Below, piece after piece: positions 35,796 through 44,195 of a stretch of 64,000 nt of DNA (its first letter is position 1; every line of letters begins with the position of its first letter). The DNA lies in the NCBI RefSeq assembly GCF_008000935.1, contig NZ_CP042831.1, positions 1,054,001 to 1,118,000 on the forward strand, written 5' to 3'. The notes beneath the pieces were generated by a model, which did not search any database, had not been told where the DNA came from, and saw nothing but the letters and a program-made list of their open reading frames with translations. Source of the DNA: Flavobacterium alkalisoli (GTDB lineage Bacteria > Bacteroidota > Bacteroidia > Flavobacteriales > Flavobacteriaceae). A program made the translations under genes and the position numbers.

Positions 35796-36756
35796 TTATA
35801 TCGTTTATTATCATGTCGGCATGAACCCTTGAGTTCTCTATAAACCACTTGTGTGTTTCCATCCCGCCGCAAACCACGCCGGCAAGGTATAATCCGTTAA
35901 CATTGGTTTCCATAGTATCGGGATTGTATTGTGGTATGCAGTTTATACCTTCTATATTGATGCCTGCCCTTTTCAGGAAATCAATATCCGGCCTGTAGCC
36001 TGTTAGGGCAAGCACAAAATCATTTTCTATAGAAACAGGTCCGTCCGGAGTTTGTATGTCTACATAACCGTTTCTTATTTCGGTGATGTTGGAATTAAAA
36101 TAGGCTTTAATACTGCCTTCGGCTATACGGTTTTCCACATCGGGTTTAACCCAATACTTTACCCTTGGGTTTATTTCATTTTTGCGGATTACCATAGTTA
36201 CTTCCGCTCCTTTTCGCCAGCACTCTAAGGCGGCATCAACCGATGAGTTATTGGCTCCCACCACCATAACTTTTCTAAAGGCGTACTCATGTGCCTCTTT
36301 GTAATAGTGGCTTACTTTAGGAAGGTCTTCTCCCGGAATATCCATGTAAATAGGAATGTCATAAAATCCGGTAGCGATTATAACTTTTTTTGCCAGATAG
36401 GTTGCCTTGTTTGTGGTTACCTCAAAACAGGATTCATTTTTCTTAACAGCTTCGGCATTTTCAAACAGATTTATGTTGAGCCTGAAGTGACGCTGAATGT
36501 TGCGATAATATTCAAGCGTTTCCTGCCTGCCCGGTTTAGGTGCAATACAGCTAAAGGGAATGTCTCCTATCTCCAGTCTTTCGGCAGTAGAGAAGAAGGT
36601 CATGTATAGAGGGTAATTAAATAAGCTGTTTACCAGTGAACCCTTTTCAATAACTATGTAATTAAGACCTTCACGCTGTGCAGCTATGGCGCATGCCATA
36701 CCTATAGGGCCTCCACCAATAATAAGCAGGTCATAATTGGTTTTTATTTCTTCCAT
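35782..36756 (-). CDS. ypdA: YpdA-family putative bacillithiol disulfide reductase
   Basis: This FAD- and NADPH-dependent oxidoreductase has 324 residues. The FAD-binding motif is LLIIGGGPIGMACAIAAQRE near the N-terminus, and a second Rossmann motif, VMVVGANNSSVDAALECW, serves NADPH. The segment NYPLYMTFFSTAERLEIGDI is characteristic of YpdA rather than thioredoxin reductase, and the CxxC pair is absent. In Firmicutes YpdA reduces oxidised bacillithiol, and flavobacteria with YpdA are predicted to use the same thiol. The gene overlaps the CYTH gene start-to-end by 13 bases and the radical SAM gene by 14. Confidence 0.9.
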   Translation of the reverse strand: MEEIKTNYDLLIIGGGPIGMACAIAAQREGLNYIVIEKGSLVNSLFNYPLYMTFFSTAERLEIGDIPFSCIAPKPGRQETLEYYRNIQRHFRLNINLFENAEAVKKNESCFEVTTNKATYLAKKVIIATGFYDIPIYMDIPGEDLPKVSHYYKEAHEYAFRKVMVVGANNSSVDAALECWRKGAEVTMVIRKNEINPRVKYWVKPDVENRIAEGSIKAYFNSNITEIRNGYVDIQTPDGPVSIENDFVLALTGYRPDIDFLKRAGINIEGINCIPQYNPDTMETNVNGLYLAGVVCGGMETHKWFIENSRVHADMIINDIIKKA

Positions 36757-37217
36757 GAAGTGTAAGGGTTATTGCTTAGGTAAGCGTTGTAGTATCGGTT
36801 ATCTCCGGTAACTTCTTCACCCAGCCATGAAGGTTTTATAAAATCATCATTTTCATCATTCAGTTCAATTTCGGCAAGAACTAATCCGTTGTTGTCACCA
36901 AAAAACTCATCAACTTCATAAATATGCTCACCATACGGAATTTCATATCGCACTTTGTCAATACTGCCACTTTCACATAGCTGTAAAAGCTGTTCTGCTT
37001 CGGCTGGCGTAATCTCTTTTTCCCATTCCATTCGGGTAGTACCACTTTCGTTGCCTTTGCCTTTTATTGTTAAATACCCGTTTTCGCCTTTTAAACGCAC
37101 TCTAACGGTTCTTTCGGGGTTAGAGCTAAGATACCCCTGCACAATCCTTTTATGGCCTGTAGCCTCGTTTTTAAAGCTATTATTCAAAACGAGGAATTTT
37201 CGCTCAATTTCAATCAT
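36744..37217 (-). CDS. CYTH domain protein (triphosphate tunnel enzyme)
   Basis: This 157-residue protein has the CYTH hallmark ExExK at the N-terminus (MIEIERKFLV, Glu3, Glu5, Lys7). The basic and acidic tunnel residues follow (RTVRVRLKGENGYLTIKGKG, EVDEFFGDNNGLVLAEIEL). Such enzymes hydrolyse or cyclise triphosphates using Mg2+ or Mn2+. Small stand-alone members are usually inorganic tripolyphosphatases, so that is my best guess over adenylate cyclase. It is the first gene of a two-gene minus-strand unit with ypdA. Confidence 0.88.
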   Translation of the reverse strand: MIEIERKFLVLNNSFKNEATGHKRIVQGYLSSNPERTVRVRLKGENGYLTIKGKGNESGTTRMEWEKEITPAEAEQLLQLCESGSIDKVRYEIPYGEHIYEVDEFFGDNNGLVLAEIELNDENDDFIKPSWLGEEVTGDNRYYNAYLSNNPYTSWKK

Positions 37218-37307
37218 AATCCCATGCTAAAATTAACTGCAAGGTAGTGAAAATATAAAGTGCTATTTGTATTTTTACGCAAGCATAGTAAATCCTGCTG
37301 CTGTTTT

Positions 37308-39353
37308 ATGAGATTTAGAAAACCCCGACCAAAAGCCACACTCGAAGAATTCTTCAAAATAAACTTTGAAGAAAACAATCTTTGGGAATATAAGGCAGAT
37401 GAGGTTGACCTGCTTGCCGAGCTGGTAGATATCATAAGGCCTAAAGATCTTAAGGGTGTCTATTCGGTTGATATAAGTGATCTTATAAAGCTGCTAAGGG
37501 AAAATGAAAACTACAGCGCCGGATTTTCCAAATACCTTAAGGGAATACTTAAAAACAAGAGGTTTAACAAGATACTTACTGATGCGGGAATACTTACTGA
37601 TGCTGACTTTTTCTATGAAGTAAGAAAAAGGATGTTTGCAAAGCTGATACCCGATCAGCCAAAAAAAGATACTCTTGAATATGTTTTAAACCAGGTATTT
37701 TTTGTAAAAACCGACCCTATCTGGATAAGAAAGATTCCTTATGAACAGATAGAATCCCTTTTTGATCTTGTTAAGTTCAGCTCCATCTATACTTCGGTGG
37801 CGGCAAAAAGCCCGTTGGCTGAATTACTTTTTGCCATTGACGCTCTTATCCACAGGATTGCAGGGCGTGCTATGGAAAGTGAAGTGATTAAAATGGTACC
37901 CGAATATGAAAATCTTGAAAGTCCGTTTCTGGAGTTTCAAAAGGAGTTTGCATTGCTTACAGAAAAGCTTATAAGTGAGAAAAATAATTTTTTGGCACCA
38001 AAAGATCTTGGTTACAAACAATTACTCATACTGCACAAGCAATGCCTTGAATATGTACAGATAGCATTTAAGAATAGTGAGAAATACGGTATATCGTTAA
38101 GGGTAAACCAAAGCCTTTTGCGAATAAGGCAGCAACTCTTCCGATTACAGACTTTATTGCCTTTACTGGTGCTTGAAGATGTGGATTGTGCCCGTAAAAA
38201 CAGTATCAAGTTATCTTTTGATCTTATTGAATACAATTGTGATAAGACTAATGTAAGAAAGCTGATAAGCGAGAGTACTCAGTTACTATCTTATGAGGTA
38301 ACACAGCATACCGCAAAAACAGGCGAACATTATATTACAAAAGACAGGAATGAGTATTTTAAAATGTTCTGGACTGCGGCAGGTGGGGGTATAATTGTTG
38401 CTTTTGCCTGTATTATAAAGGTTTTTCTCTCTATGATGGATAACAGTGCCTTTGGTCATGCCTTTTTCTACAGCCTTAATTATGCCTTTGCTTTTATAGG
38501 TATTTATCTGTGTGGTTTTACCCTTGCTACCAAGCAGCCGGCAATGACAGCTTCGGCATTAATTCGCGCGTTGGAAGTAGGGCGAAAATCTCAGGGAGTG
38601 GATGAGGCAGAAAAACACAAAGCCTTTGCCGAATTCTTTGCAAGGGTATTCCGTTCGCAGTTTATTGCTTTTGTAGGGAACGTACTGTTTGCTTTTCCGG
38701 TAGCATTATTGGGGATATGGCTTATTGACGAAGCCTTTAACTATAACCTTGCATTAACCAAATGGTATAAGCTTATTAACGATTTAAGCCCTATACATTC
38801 ACTGGCTATATTCCATGCGGCTATTGCCGGAGTATTCCTTTTCCTTTCCGGTATTATTGCGGGGAGTGTGGCAAATAGGGACAAGCATGAGCAGATGTAT
38901 TACCGTATACAGGAACATCCGTTGTTAAAATTAAGTTTGGGCAGGGTAAAAACCAAAAAACTTTCTGAATGGTATGAAAAGCGCTGGGCGGGTATTGTTT
39001 CTAACTTTTGGTTTGGTGTTTTTATGGGAAGTACAGCTTCCATAGGTATATTTTTAGGGCTTAATATTGATATTCGCCACATTACTTTTGCCAGTGGTAA
39101 CCTTGCGTTAGGGATATATGGAGCAAACTATAATGTATCAAACGCCATGCTGTTTTGGGGTGTTTTTGGTATAGGCATAATTGGGTTAATTAACTTCCTT
39201 GTAAGTTTTGGGCTTTCAATGGGGCTTGCGTTCCGTTCCCGAAATATTCCTATATCAGAAGTAAGACCAGTAATAAGCTCCATCTGGAAACATTTTAAGC
39301 GTAAACCTGCCTCATTTTTCTTTCCCAGTTTAAGAAGCGAAAACAAAGCCTGA
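37308..39353 (+). CDS. SpecificRecomb-family multi-pass membrane protein
   Basis: This 681-residue protein matches the family usually named site-specific recombinase (Gcr type). I chose the ATG at 37308 (MRFRKPRPKATLEEFFKINF). Residues upstream to 37260 do not resemble the family. The first half is helical and soluble. The second half holds at least six hydrophobic segments from about residue 360 (FWTAAGGGIIVAFACIIKVF) to the end. No recombinase catalytic motif is visible, and a membrane role seems more likely. It is divergent from the CYTH gene and precedes dinB by 30 bases. Confidence 0.8.
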   Translation: MRFRKPRPKATLEEFFKINFEENNLWEYKADEVDLLAELVDIIRPKDLKGVYSVDISDLIKLLRENENYSAGFSKYLKGILKNKRFNKILTDAGILTDADFFYEVRKRMFAKLIPDQPKKDTLEYVLNQVFFVKTDPIWIRKIPYEQIESLFDLVKFSSIYTSVAAKSPLAELLFAIDALIHRIAGRAMESEVIKMVPEYENLESPFLEFQKEFALLTEKLISEKNNFLAPKDLGYKQLLILHKQCLEYVQIAFKNSEKYGISLRVNQSLLRIRQQLFRLQTLLPLLVLEDVDCARKNSIKLSFDLIEYNCDKTNVRKLISESTQLLSYEVTQHTAKTGEHYITKDRNEYFKMFWTAAGGGIIVAFACIIKVFLSMMDNSAFGHAFFYSLNYAFAFIGIYLCGFTLATKQPAMTASALIRALEVGRKSQGVDEAEKHKAFAEFFARVFRSQFIAFVGNVLFAFPVALLGIWLIDEAFNYNLALTKWYKLINDLSPIHSLAIFHAAIAGVFLFLSGIIAGSVANRDKHEQMYYRIQEHPLLKLSLGRVKTKKLSEWYEKRWAGIVSNFWFGVFMGSTASIGIFLGLNIDIRHITFASGNLALGIYGANYNVSNAMLFWGVFGIGIIGLINFLVSFGLSMGLAFRSRNIPISEVRPVISSIWKHFKRKPASFFFPSLRSENKA

Positions 39354-39383
39354 TTTTTGGCTAATAAGCATTAATTTTACCGT

Positions 39384-40475
39384 ATGGAATTGCCGTTACG
39401 CAAAATAATCCATGTGGATATGGATGCCTTTTATGCCTCTGTTGAGCAGCTTGATAATCCCGAGTTGCGGGGTAAGCCTGTTGCTGTAGGCGGAGGTTCG
39501 GCAAGGGGAGTGGTTTCGGCAGCAAGTTATGAGGCCCGTAAGTTTGGTGTTCGTAGCGCCATGAGCGGGTATCTGGCTAAAAAGCGATGCCCTGAACTTA
39601 TTTTTGTAAAACCCCGTTTTGACAGGTATCGTGAAATTTCCCAACGTATACGCAATATATTTTTGGATTATACAGACTTGGTTGAACCTCTTTCGCTTGA
39701 TGAGGCCTATCTTGATGTTACCAAAAACAAGAAAGGTAATCCCAGTGCAAGCTTAATAGCCCAGGAAATAAGGAAACGCATTTTTGAAGAAACCGGACTT
39801 ACCGCATCGGCAGGAGTATCCATCAATAAATTTATAGCAAAGGTTGCCAGCGATTATAACAAGCCTAACGGACAAAAGACCGTTAACCCTGATGAGGTAC
39901 TCGATTTTCTTGAAAATTTACCGATTAGTAAGTTTTATGGTGTGGGTAAGGTTACTACAGAGAAAATGTATCAGTTGGGCATTTTTACCGGTAAGGAACT
40001 TAAGGAAAAGAGTGTGGAATACCTTACGGAGCATTTTGGGAAGTCTGGGGCATATTATTATCATGTGGTTAGGGGAATACATAACAGTGAGGTAAAACCC
40101 GACAGGATTGTCAAATCTGTAGGCACAGAACATACTTTTTTTGAGAATCTGGTGTCTGAGGTCTTTATGCTGGAGAAACTGGATGATATAGCAAAAGAAC
40201 TTGACAGGAGGCTGCACAAAAAGAAAATAGCCGGTAAAACCATTACGCTTAAAATTAAATACAGCGATTTTACCGTACAGACCCGAAGTAAAACCCTACC
40301 TTACTTTGTTGCTGATAGGTCTCTTATTATGGAAACGGTAAAAGAACTTTTATATCAGGAAAAACCAAAAGATTCTGTGAGGCTTTTGGGAATATCCTTG
40401 GCTAATTTAAATACTGATGTAAAAGAAGGCGAAAAGAAAACGGTGGTTGCTGTACAGTTAAAGTTTGATTTCTGA
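39384..40475 (+). CDS. dinB: DNA polymerase IV
   Basis: DinB is a Y-family translesion polymerase. The 363-residue protein has the catalytic motifs HVDMDAFYASVEQ (Asp12, with Tyr17 at the steric-gate position) and PLSLDEAYLDVTKN (the Asp-Glu pair). A helix-hairpin-helix region follows (FYGVGKVTTEKMYQLGIFT), then the little-finger domain from about residue 235. The C-terminus has no obvious beta-clamp box of the QLxLF type beyond AVQLKFDF, which could serve. No SOS operator is recognisable upstream. Confidence 0.96.
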   Translation: MELPLRKIIHVDMDAFYASVEQLDNPELRGKPVAVGGGSARGVVSAASYEARKFGVRSAMSGYLAKKRCPELIFVKPRFDRYREISQRIRNIFLDYTDLVEPLSLDEAYLDVTKNKKGNPSASLIAQEIRKRIFEETGLTASAGVSINKFIAKVASDYNKPNGQKTVNPDEVLDFLENLPISKFYGVGKVTTEKMYQLGIFTGKELKEKSVEYLTEHFGKSGAYYYHVVRGIHNSEVKPDRIVKSVGTEHTFFENLVSEVFMLEKLDDIAKELDRRLHKKKIAGKTITLKIKYSDFTVQTRSKTLPYFVADRSLIMETVKELLYQEKPKDSVRLLGISLANLNTDVKEGEKKTVVAVQLKFDF

Positions 40476-40490
40476 TTTCATGAAAATAAA

Positions 40491-40513
40491 AAAGCCACCT
40501 TACAGGTGGCTTT
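40491..40513. terminator. bidirectional terminator between dinB and the BI-1 gene
   Basis: The perfect 10-bp stem AAAGCCACCT / AGGTGGCTTT with loop TAC has A/T-runs on both sides, so it can serve both convergent genes. Confidence 0.88.
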
Positions 40514-40530
40514 GCTTTTATAAAGATTTA

Positions 40531-41313
40531 TTAGTCTCTGCTTGACAGTTTGGCAAGTAGTCTTAGTATTTCAAGATATAACCAAACTAATGTTATTAAT
40601 AAGCCCATTGCACTAAACCATTCCATATATTTTGGAAGGCGTTTTTTTGCTCCCTGCTCAATCATATCAAAATCAAGGAAAAGGTTAAGTGCAGCAATTA
40701 CGATTACAAAAACACTTATACCTATGCTCATTAAAGAGTTTCCGTGATGTACAGGTTGCCACGAAGTGAATAATGAAAGAATCCAGCTTACAAGATAATA
40801 AGAGGCTATAGCAAAAGTTGCTGCCACTACTATAGATTTAAATTGCTCTGTTACCTTTACTATTTTAAATCTGTATAGTAAAAAGCAAACAATAAACGTT
40901 ACAAATGTACCCAGTACAGCCTGCATTATTATTTCCGGATAAAAATATAAAGCGAAAACGGCAGAAATCCCTCCTATAAACATGCCTTCAAAAAGAGCAT
41001 ATGCAGGAGCCAGGTACTGTGAGTAGTTTGGTTTAAAAGATGCAATCAAAACCATTACAAAGCCTATTAATCCGCCTGTAATTGCAACTACATAAGGATT
41101 CTGACCATTATTAACCATATACCATGTAAAGAAAGAGCTTGCCAGTAGCACAAATAACAGAATAAAACTTTTGTTGATTGCGCCGTTAATGGTCATGGTA
41201 TTATTGTAATCAATAATTTCCACAGGGCGGCCTTCTGCGTCAAAAACAGTAGCTTCTACAGGCTTGGTAAAAGATTTGTTCTTTAAAAACGGATTGTTAG
41301 ATTTAAGGTTCAT
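40531..41313 (-). CDS. Bax inhibitor-1/YccA family membrane protein
   Basis: BI-1 family proteins are seven-helix membrane proteins, some with calcium-leak activity. The 260-residue protein has a short cytoplasmic N-terminus and seven hydrophobic segments from about residue 45 to 255, with the family pattern GLIGFVMVLIASFKPNYSQY. I place the start at the ATG 41313 (MNLKSNNPF). A longer frame beginning at a TTG at 41337 would overlap a TATATTTG -7 box at 41342-41335 and is unlikely. It ends in front of a bidirectional terminator shared with dinB. Confidence 0.9.
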   Translation of the reverse strand: MNLKSNNPFLKNKSFTKPVEATVFDAEGRPVEIIDYNNTMTINGAINKSFILLFVLLASSFFTWYMVNNGQNPYVVAITGGLIGFVMVLIASFKPNYSQYLAPAYALFEGMFIGGISAVFALYFYPEIIMQAVLGTFVTFIVCFLLYRFKIVKVTEQFKSIVVAATFAIASYYLVSWILSLFTSWQPVHHGNSLMSIGISVFVIVIAALNLFLDFDMIEQGAKKRLPKYMEWFSAMGLLITLVWLYLEILRLLAKLSSRD

Positions 41314-41360
41314 TTGTGTGTGATTGTTTTTTTTCAAATATAAATAATTTCCATGATAAA

Positions 41361-41389
41361 AAATAAAGTCCGTTGTTAAACGGACTTTA
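41361..41389 (-). terminator. rho-independent terminator after pyk
   Basis: The perfect 11-bp stem TAAAGTCCGTT / AACGGACTTTA with loop GTTA is followed on the minus strand by a T-rich run. It closes the IPExxxVDY-pyk transcript. Confidence 0.88.
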
Positions 41390-41409
41390 GGTATATTATG
41401 TAAGGTATA

Positions 41410-42840
41410 TTATTGTATTTCAGACACCCTTAGTGTGTTTACCATACCTTTTTCTACAACCGGCATGGCAGCAAGGTTAATAAGCATATCTCCTTTTTCT
41501 ACATAACCCATTTCTTTAGCTACAGCATTTACATCATCAACAGTCTCGTCTGTGCTTAAGAACTTGTCATAATGAAAAGCATTAACTCCCCATAGAAGGT
41601 TCATTTGTGTTAATATCCTTCTGTTTGAAGTAAATACAAGAATGTGTGCATTTGGTCTCCATGCAGATATCTGGAAAGCTGTATAACCACTGTTTGTTAG
41701 TGTACAAATCGCTTTTGCTTTAATAACGTTTGCCATTTGTGCAGCATGGTAACAGATAGATTTTGTAATGAAACGCTTAGTTCTTACCTGTGGTGTGTTT
41801 TGTGGTACTGTGATAAGCGGAGAGTCTTCTACAGCTTCAATAATCTGAGTCATTCTCTCAATTACCTGTACCGGATAGTTACCTACAGATGTTTCTCCTG
41901 AAAGCATTACCGCATCGGCACCGTCCATTACTGAGTTTGCAACGTCATTAACCTCTGCTCTTGTAGGAGTAAGGCTTGTAATCATCGTTTCCATCATCTG
42001 TGTAGCGATAATTACAGGGATACGTGCAGTTTTAGCGCGGTTAACCAGTTTTTTCTGGATAAGCGGTACTTCCTGTGCCGGAACTTCAACACCAAGGTCA
42101 CCACGGGCAACCATAAGAGCATCACAAAAAGCAACAATCTTATCGATGTTCTCTACAGCCTCAGGTTTTTCAATTTTTGCAATAATCGGAATTTTATAGC
42201 TTGAATGTTCTGCAATCAGATCCTGAAGTTCTTCAAGGTCTTTTGGCGTTCTTACAAACGAAAGTGCAATCCAGTCTACCTCTTCCTTGATAGCAAAAAT
42301 GGCATCTTTAATGTCTTTTTGTGTAAGTGCAGGTAAAGATACTTTAGTGTTAGGCAGGTTAACTCCTTTTTTAGATTTTAAAGGACCTCCCTGTATAACA
42401 ATAGCTTTTACTTCATCAACTCTGTTAGTTTCAAGAACTTCAAAAATAAGCTTACCGTCGTCCAGTAATATTCTTTCCCCCGGATTTACATCGTTAGGGA
42501 ATTCTTTGTAGTTCATGTATACCCTTTCTGCAGTTCCAAGAACGTCTTCTGCAGTAGTAAAGGTAATTACATCGCCTCTGTCTACAACTACATCTTCTTT
42601 CATAACACCTACCCTTAGTTTAGGACCCTGAAGGTCGGCTAGGATAGCAGTGTTATAACCAAATTCGTCATTAAGGCTTCTTATAATGTTTATACGTTCT
42701 TTAACGTCAGTGTAATCGGCATGAGAAAAGTTAATCCTGAAAACGTTAACACCTGCATCAATCATGTCTTTTAATACTTCTTTTGTGCTGCAGGCAGGTC
42801 CCAGTGTAGCTACAATTTTAGTTTTTTTTCTTGTTGGCAT
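41410..42840 (-). CDS. pyk: pyruvate kinase
   Basis: Pyruvate kinase makes ATP and pyruvate from phosphoenolpyruvate in the last step of glycolysis. The 476-residue protein shows the barrel motif IIAKIEKPEAVENIDKI with the catalytic lysine and VARGDLGVEVPAQEVPL. The PK signature TRAEVNDVANSVMDGADAVM and the GETSVGNYP loop follow, then the C-terminal allosteric domain. The N-terminal RKTKIVATLGPA is standard. The gene lies two bases downstream of the IPExxxVDY gene, so the two are cotranscribed, with a terminator after pyk. Confidence 0.97.
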   Translation of the reverse strand: MPTRKKTKIVATLGPACSTKEVLKDMIDAGVNVFRINFSHADYTDVKERINIIRSLNDEFGYNTAILADLQGPKLRVGVMKEDVVVDRGDVITFTTAEDVLGTAERVYMNYKEFPNDVNPGERILLDDGKLIFEVLETNRVDEVKAIVIQGGPLKSKKGVNLPNTKVSLPALTQKDIKDAIFAIKEEVDWIALSFVRTPKDLEELQDLIAEHSSYKIPIIAKIEKPEAVENIDKIVAFCDALMVARGDLGVEVPAQEVPLIQKKLVNRAKTARIPVIIATQMMETMITSLTPTRAEVNDVANSVMDGADAVMLSGETSVGNYPVQVIERMTQIIEAVEDSPLITVPQNTPQVRTKRFITKSICYHAAQMANVIKAKAICTLTNSGYTAFQISAWRPNAHILVFTSNRRILTQMNLLWGVNAFHYDKFLSTDETVDDVNAVAKEMGYVEKGDMLINLAAMPVVEKGMVNTLRVSEIQ

Positions 42841-42842
42841 TC

Positions 42843-43328
42843 TTAAAAAATTAAATTGTTTTTCGATTTTAGTTTTTGATGGTCAATTTTATAAGCGGTG
42901 GTTACATGGCGTATTTTCAGGAGCTTTTCTATTAGTTCCTCCAACGCTAAATGGCCACAAATATTTTCTATTTTTATAATGTAATCCACTTTTTTGAATT
43001 CCGGTAAAAGGAAGACATTAGTGCTCACATCGAGTCCCGCGGCATCAAACAGGGAAATGTTTTCCTGTTGTTTGCTCACGATAGTGTTTTTGTTTTCTAT
43101 AAGGTTCCAGGTAATGTCTTTATCTATATCCTCATAAATAAATCTTGAAAAACAGCTTTCACCTTCCTTAACCTTAATACCTATGTTTTTTGGGCTTTTT
43201 TCCAGGAGAATGGACAGTTCACGATTAATGAAATAAGCAAGCCTGTAATCTTCCAGGGAAGAATGTATGGCAATCAATTCATAATCGATTGTTACAAAGT
43301 CATCAATCAGCAGTTTGTGAATAGCCAT
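42843..43328 (-). CDS. IPExxxVDY family protein
   Basis: This 161-residue protein belongs to a family named for its IPExxxVDY motif, here LPEFKKVDY near residue 127. The remainder is a compact alpha/beta sequence without catalytic residues that I can name. The function is unknown. The family is restricted to Bacteroidetes and commonly sits between rnc and pyk, exactly as here. A palindrome TTATTATT / AATAATAA (43328-43346 plus-strand coordinates) touches the start codon and may affect translation. Confidence 0.88.
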   Translation of the reverse strand: MAIHKLLIDDFVTIDYELIAIHSSLEDYRLAYFINRELSILLEKSPKNIGIKVKEGESCFSRFIYEDIDKDITWNLIENKNTIVSKQQENISLFDAAGLDVSTNVFLLPEFKKVDYIIKIENICGHLALEELIEKLLKIRHVTTAYKIDHQKLKSKNNLIF

Positions 43329-43444
43329 TATTATTCAAAATAATAAGGCGTAAATATACTATTTATAAATTACAAAAAATAGTCTTAAAATTAAGTTAAC
43401 GGTAAATTATCAACGAAAACGTTATAGTTTGGTATTAAATTGAT

Positions 43445-44185
43445 TTATTTTTTGTTAATTTTTTCCTGAAATGCAAAATACGCTCTTTGGGATGCTTTTT
43501 CTTCTGCTTTCTTTTTTGAAGTGGCCCTGGCTTTAGCAACAACTTTGCCGTCTATTTTTAATCGTACGCCAAAGTATTTTACACCTTCATTACCGTTGTC
43601 TTCAAAAACGTCGTAATGAAACTGTTTTTTTTCTTTCTGGCACCATTCAATAACAAGGCTTTTGTAACTTATAACCTTGCCTTCAAGTTTAGGGATATCA
43701 ACATAAGGGGCTATAACTTTCTTATTGATGAACTTTTCACAATAAGGAAAGCCTCTGTCAAGATATATAGCGCCTATAAAAGCTTCAAATAGGTTTCCGT
43801 GTATATTTTCGCCAAAATGCTGAGTAGATACTTTGCTTTCTACCCATTTTATAAGGTTTAAATCGCGGCCCAGCTCGTTTAGGTGTTCACGGCTCACAAT
43901 TTTAGAGCGCATTTTGGTAAGGTAGCCTTCGTCTCCGGTAGGTACCTCATTGAATAAGTGTGCAGCGATAACCGACCCTAACATGGCATCGCCTAAAAAT
44001 TCCAGGCGCTCATAGTTAATAGGGCTGCCGTTTGCATCGGTTTTGTTTGAAGAGCGATGTGTAAATGCTCTGCGGTAATGTGATAGCTCTATTGGGTTGA
44101 AGCCCAGCAGTTTTCTCATTTCTTCAAAAAAAATCCCGTCTTCTTGAGAACGGGATTTATTGAATATTTTTTTTATAATACCCAT
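43445..44185 (-). CDS. rnc: ribonuclease III
   Basis: RNase III cleaves double-stranded RNA in rRNA maturation and gene regulation. I use the ATG at 44185 (MGIIKKIFNKSRSQ), ten bases after the fabF stop, for 246 residues. A longer frame to 44248 would overlap fabF by 53 bases. The catalytic signature ERLEFLGDAMLGSVIAAHLF and a C-terminal dsRNA-binding domain (SYKSLVIEWCQKEKKQFHYD to KKKAEEKASQRAYF) are complete. Codons 10-19 fold into a terminator-like hairpin followed by eight Us, which may set rnc output. The gene lies in the acpP-fabF-rnc cluster. Confidence 0.96.
   Translation of the reverse strand: MGIIKKIFNKSRSQEDGIFFEEMRKLLGFNPIELSHYRRAFTHRSSNKTDANGSPINYERLEFLGDAMLGSVIAAHLFNEVPTGDEGYLTKMRSKIVSREHLNELGRDLNLIKWVESKVSTQHFGENIHGNLFEAFIGAIYLDRGFPYCEKFINKKVIAPYVDIPKLEGKVISYKSLVIEWCQKEKKQFHYDVFEDNGNEGVKYFGVRLKIDGKVVAKARATSKKKAEEKASQRAYFAFQEKINKK
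44126..44158 (-). promoter_or_regulatory. terminator-like hairpin inside the rnc 5' coding region
   Basis: On the minus strand, a 9-bp perfect stem (AAATCCCGT / ACGGGATTT) with a 10-base loop is followed by eight Ts. It begins 27 bases after the rnc start codon. This is the structure of a rho-independent terminator placed in coding sequence, and may act as an attenuator or an RNase III target. Confidence 0.55.
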
Positions 44186-44195
44186 CCCGGGAAAA

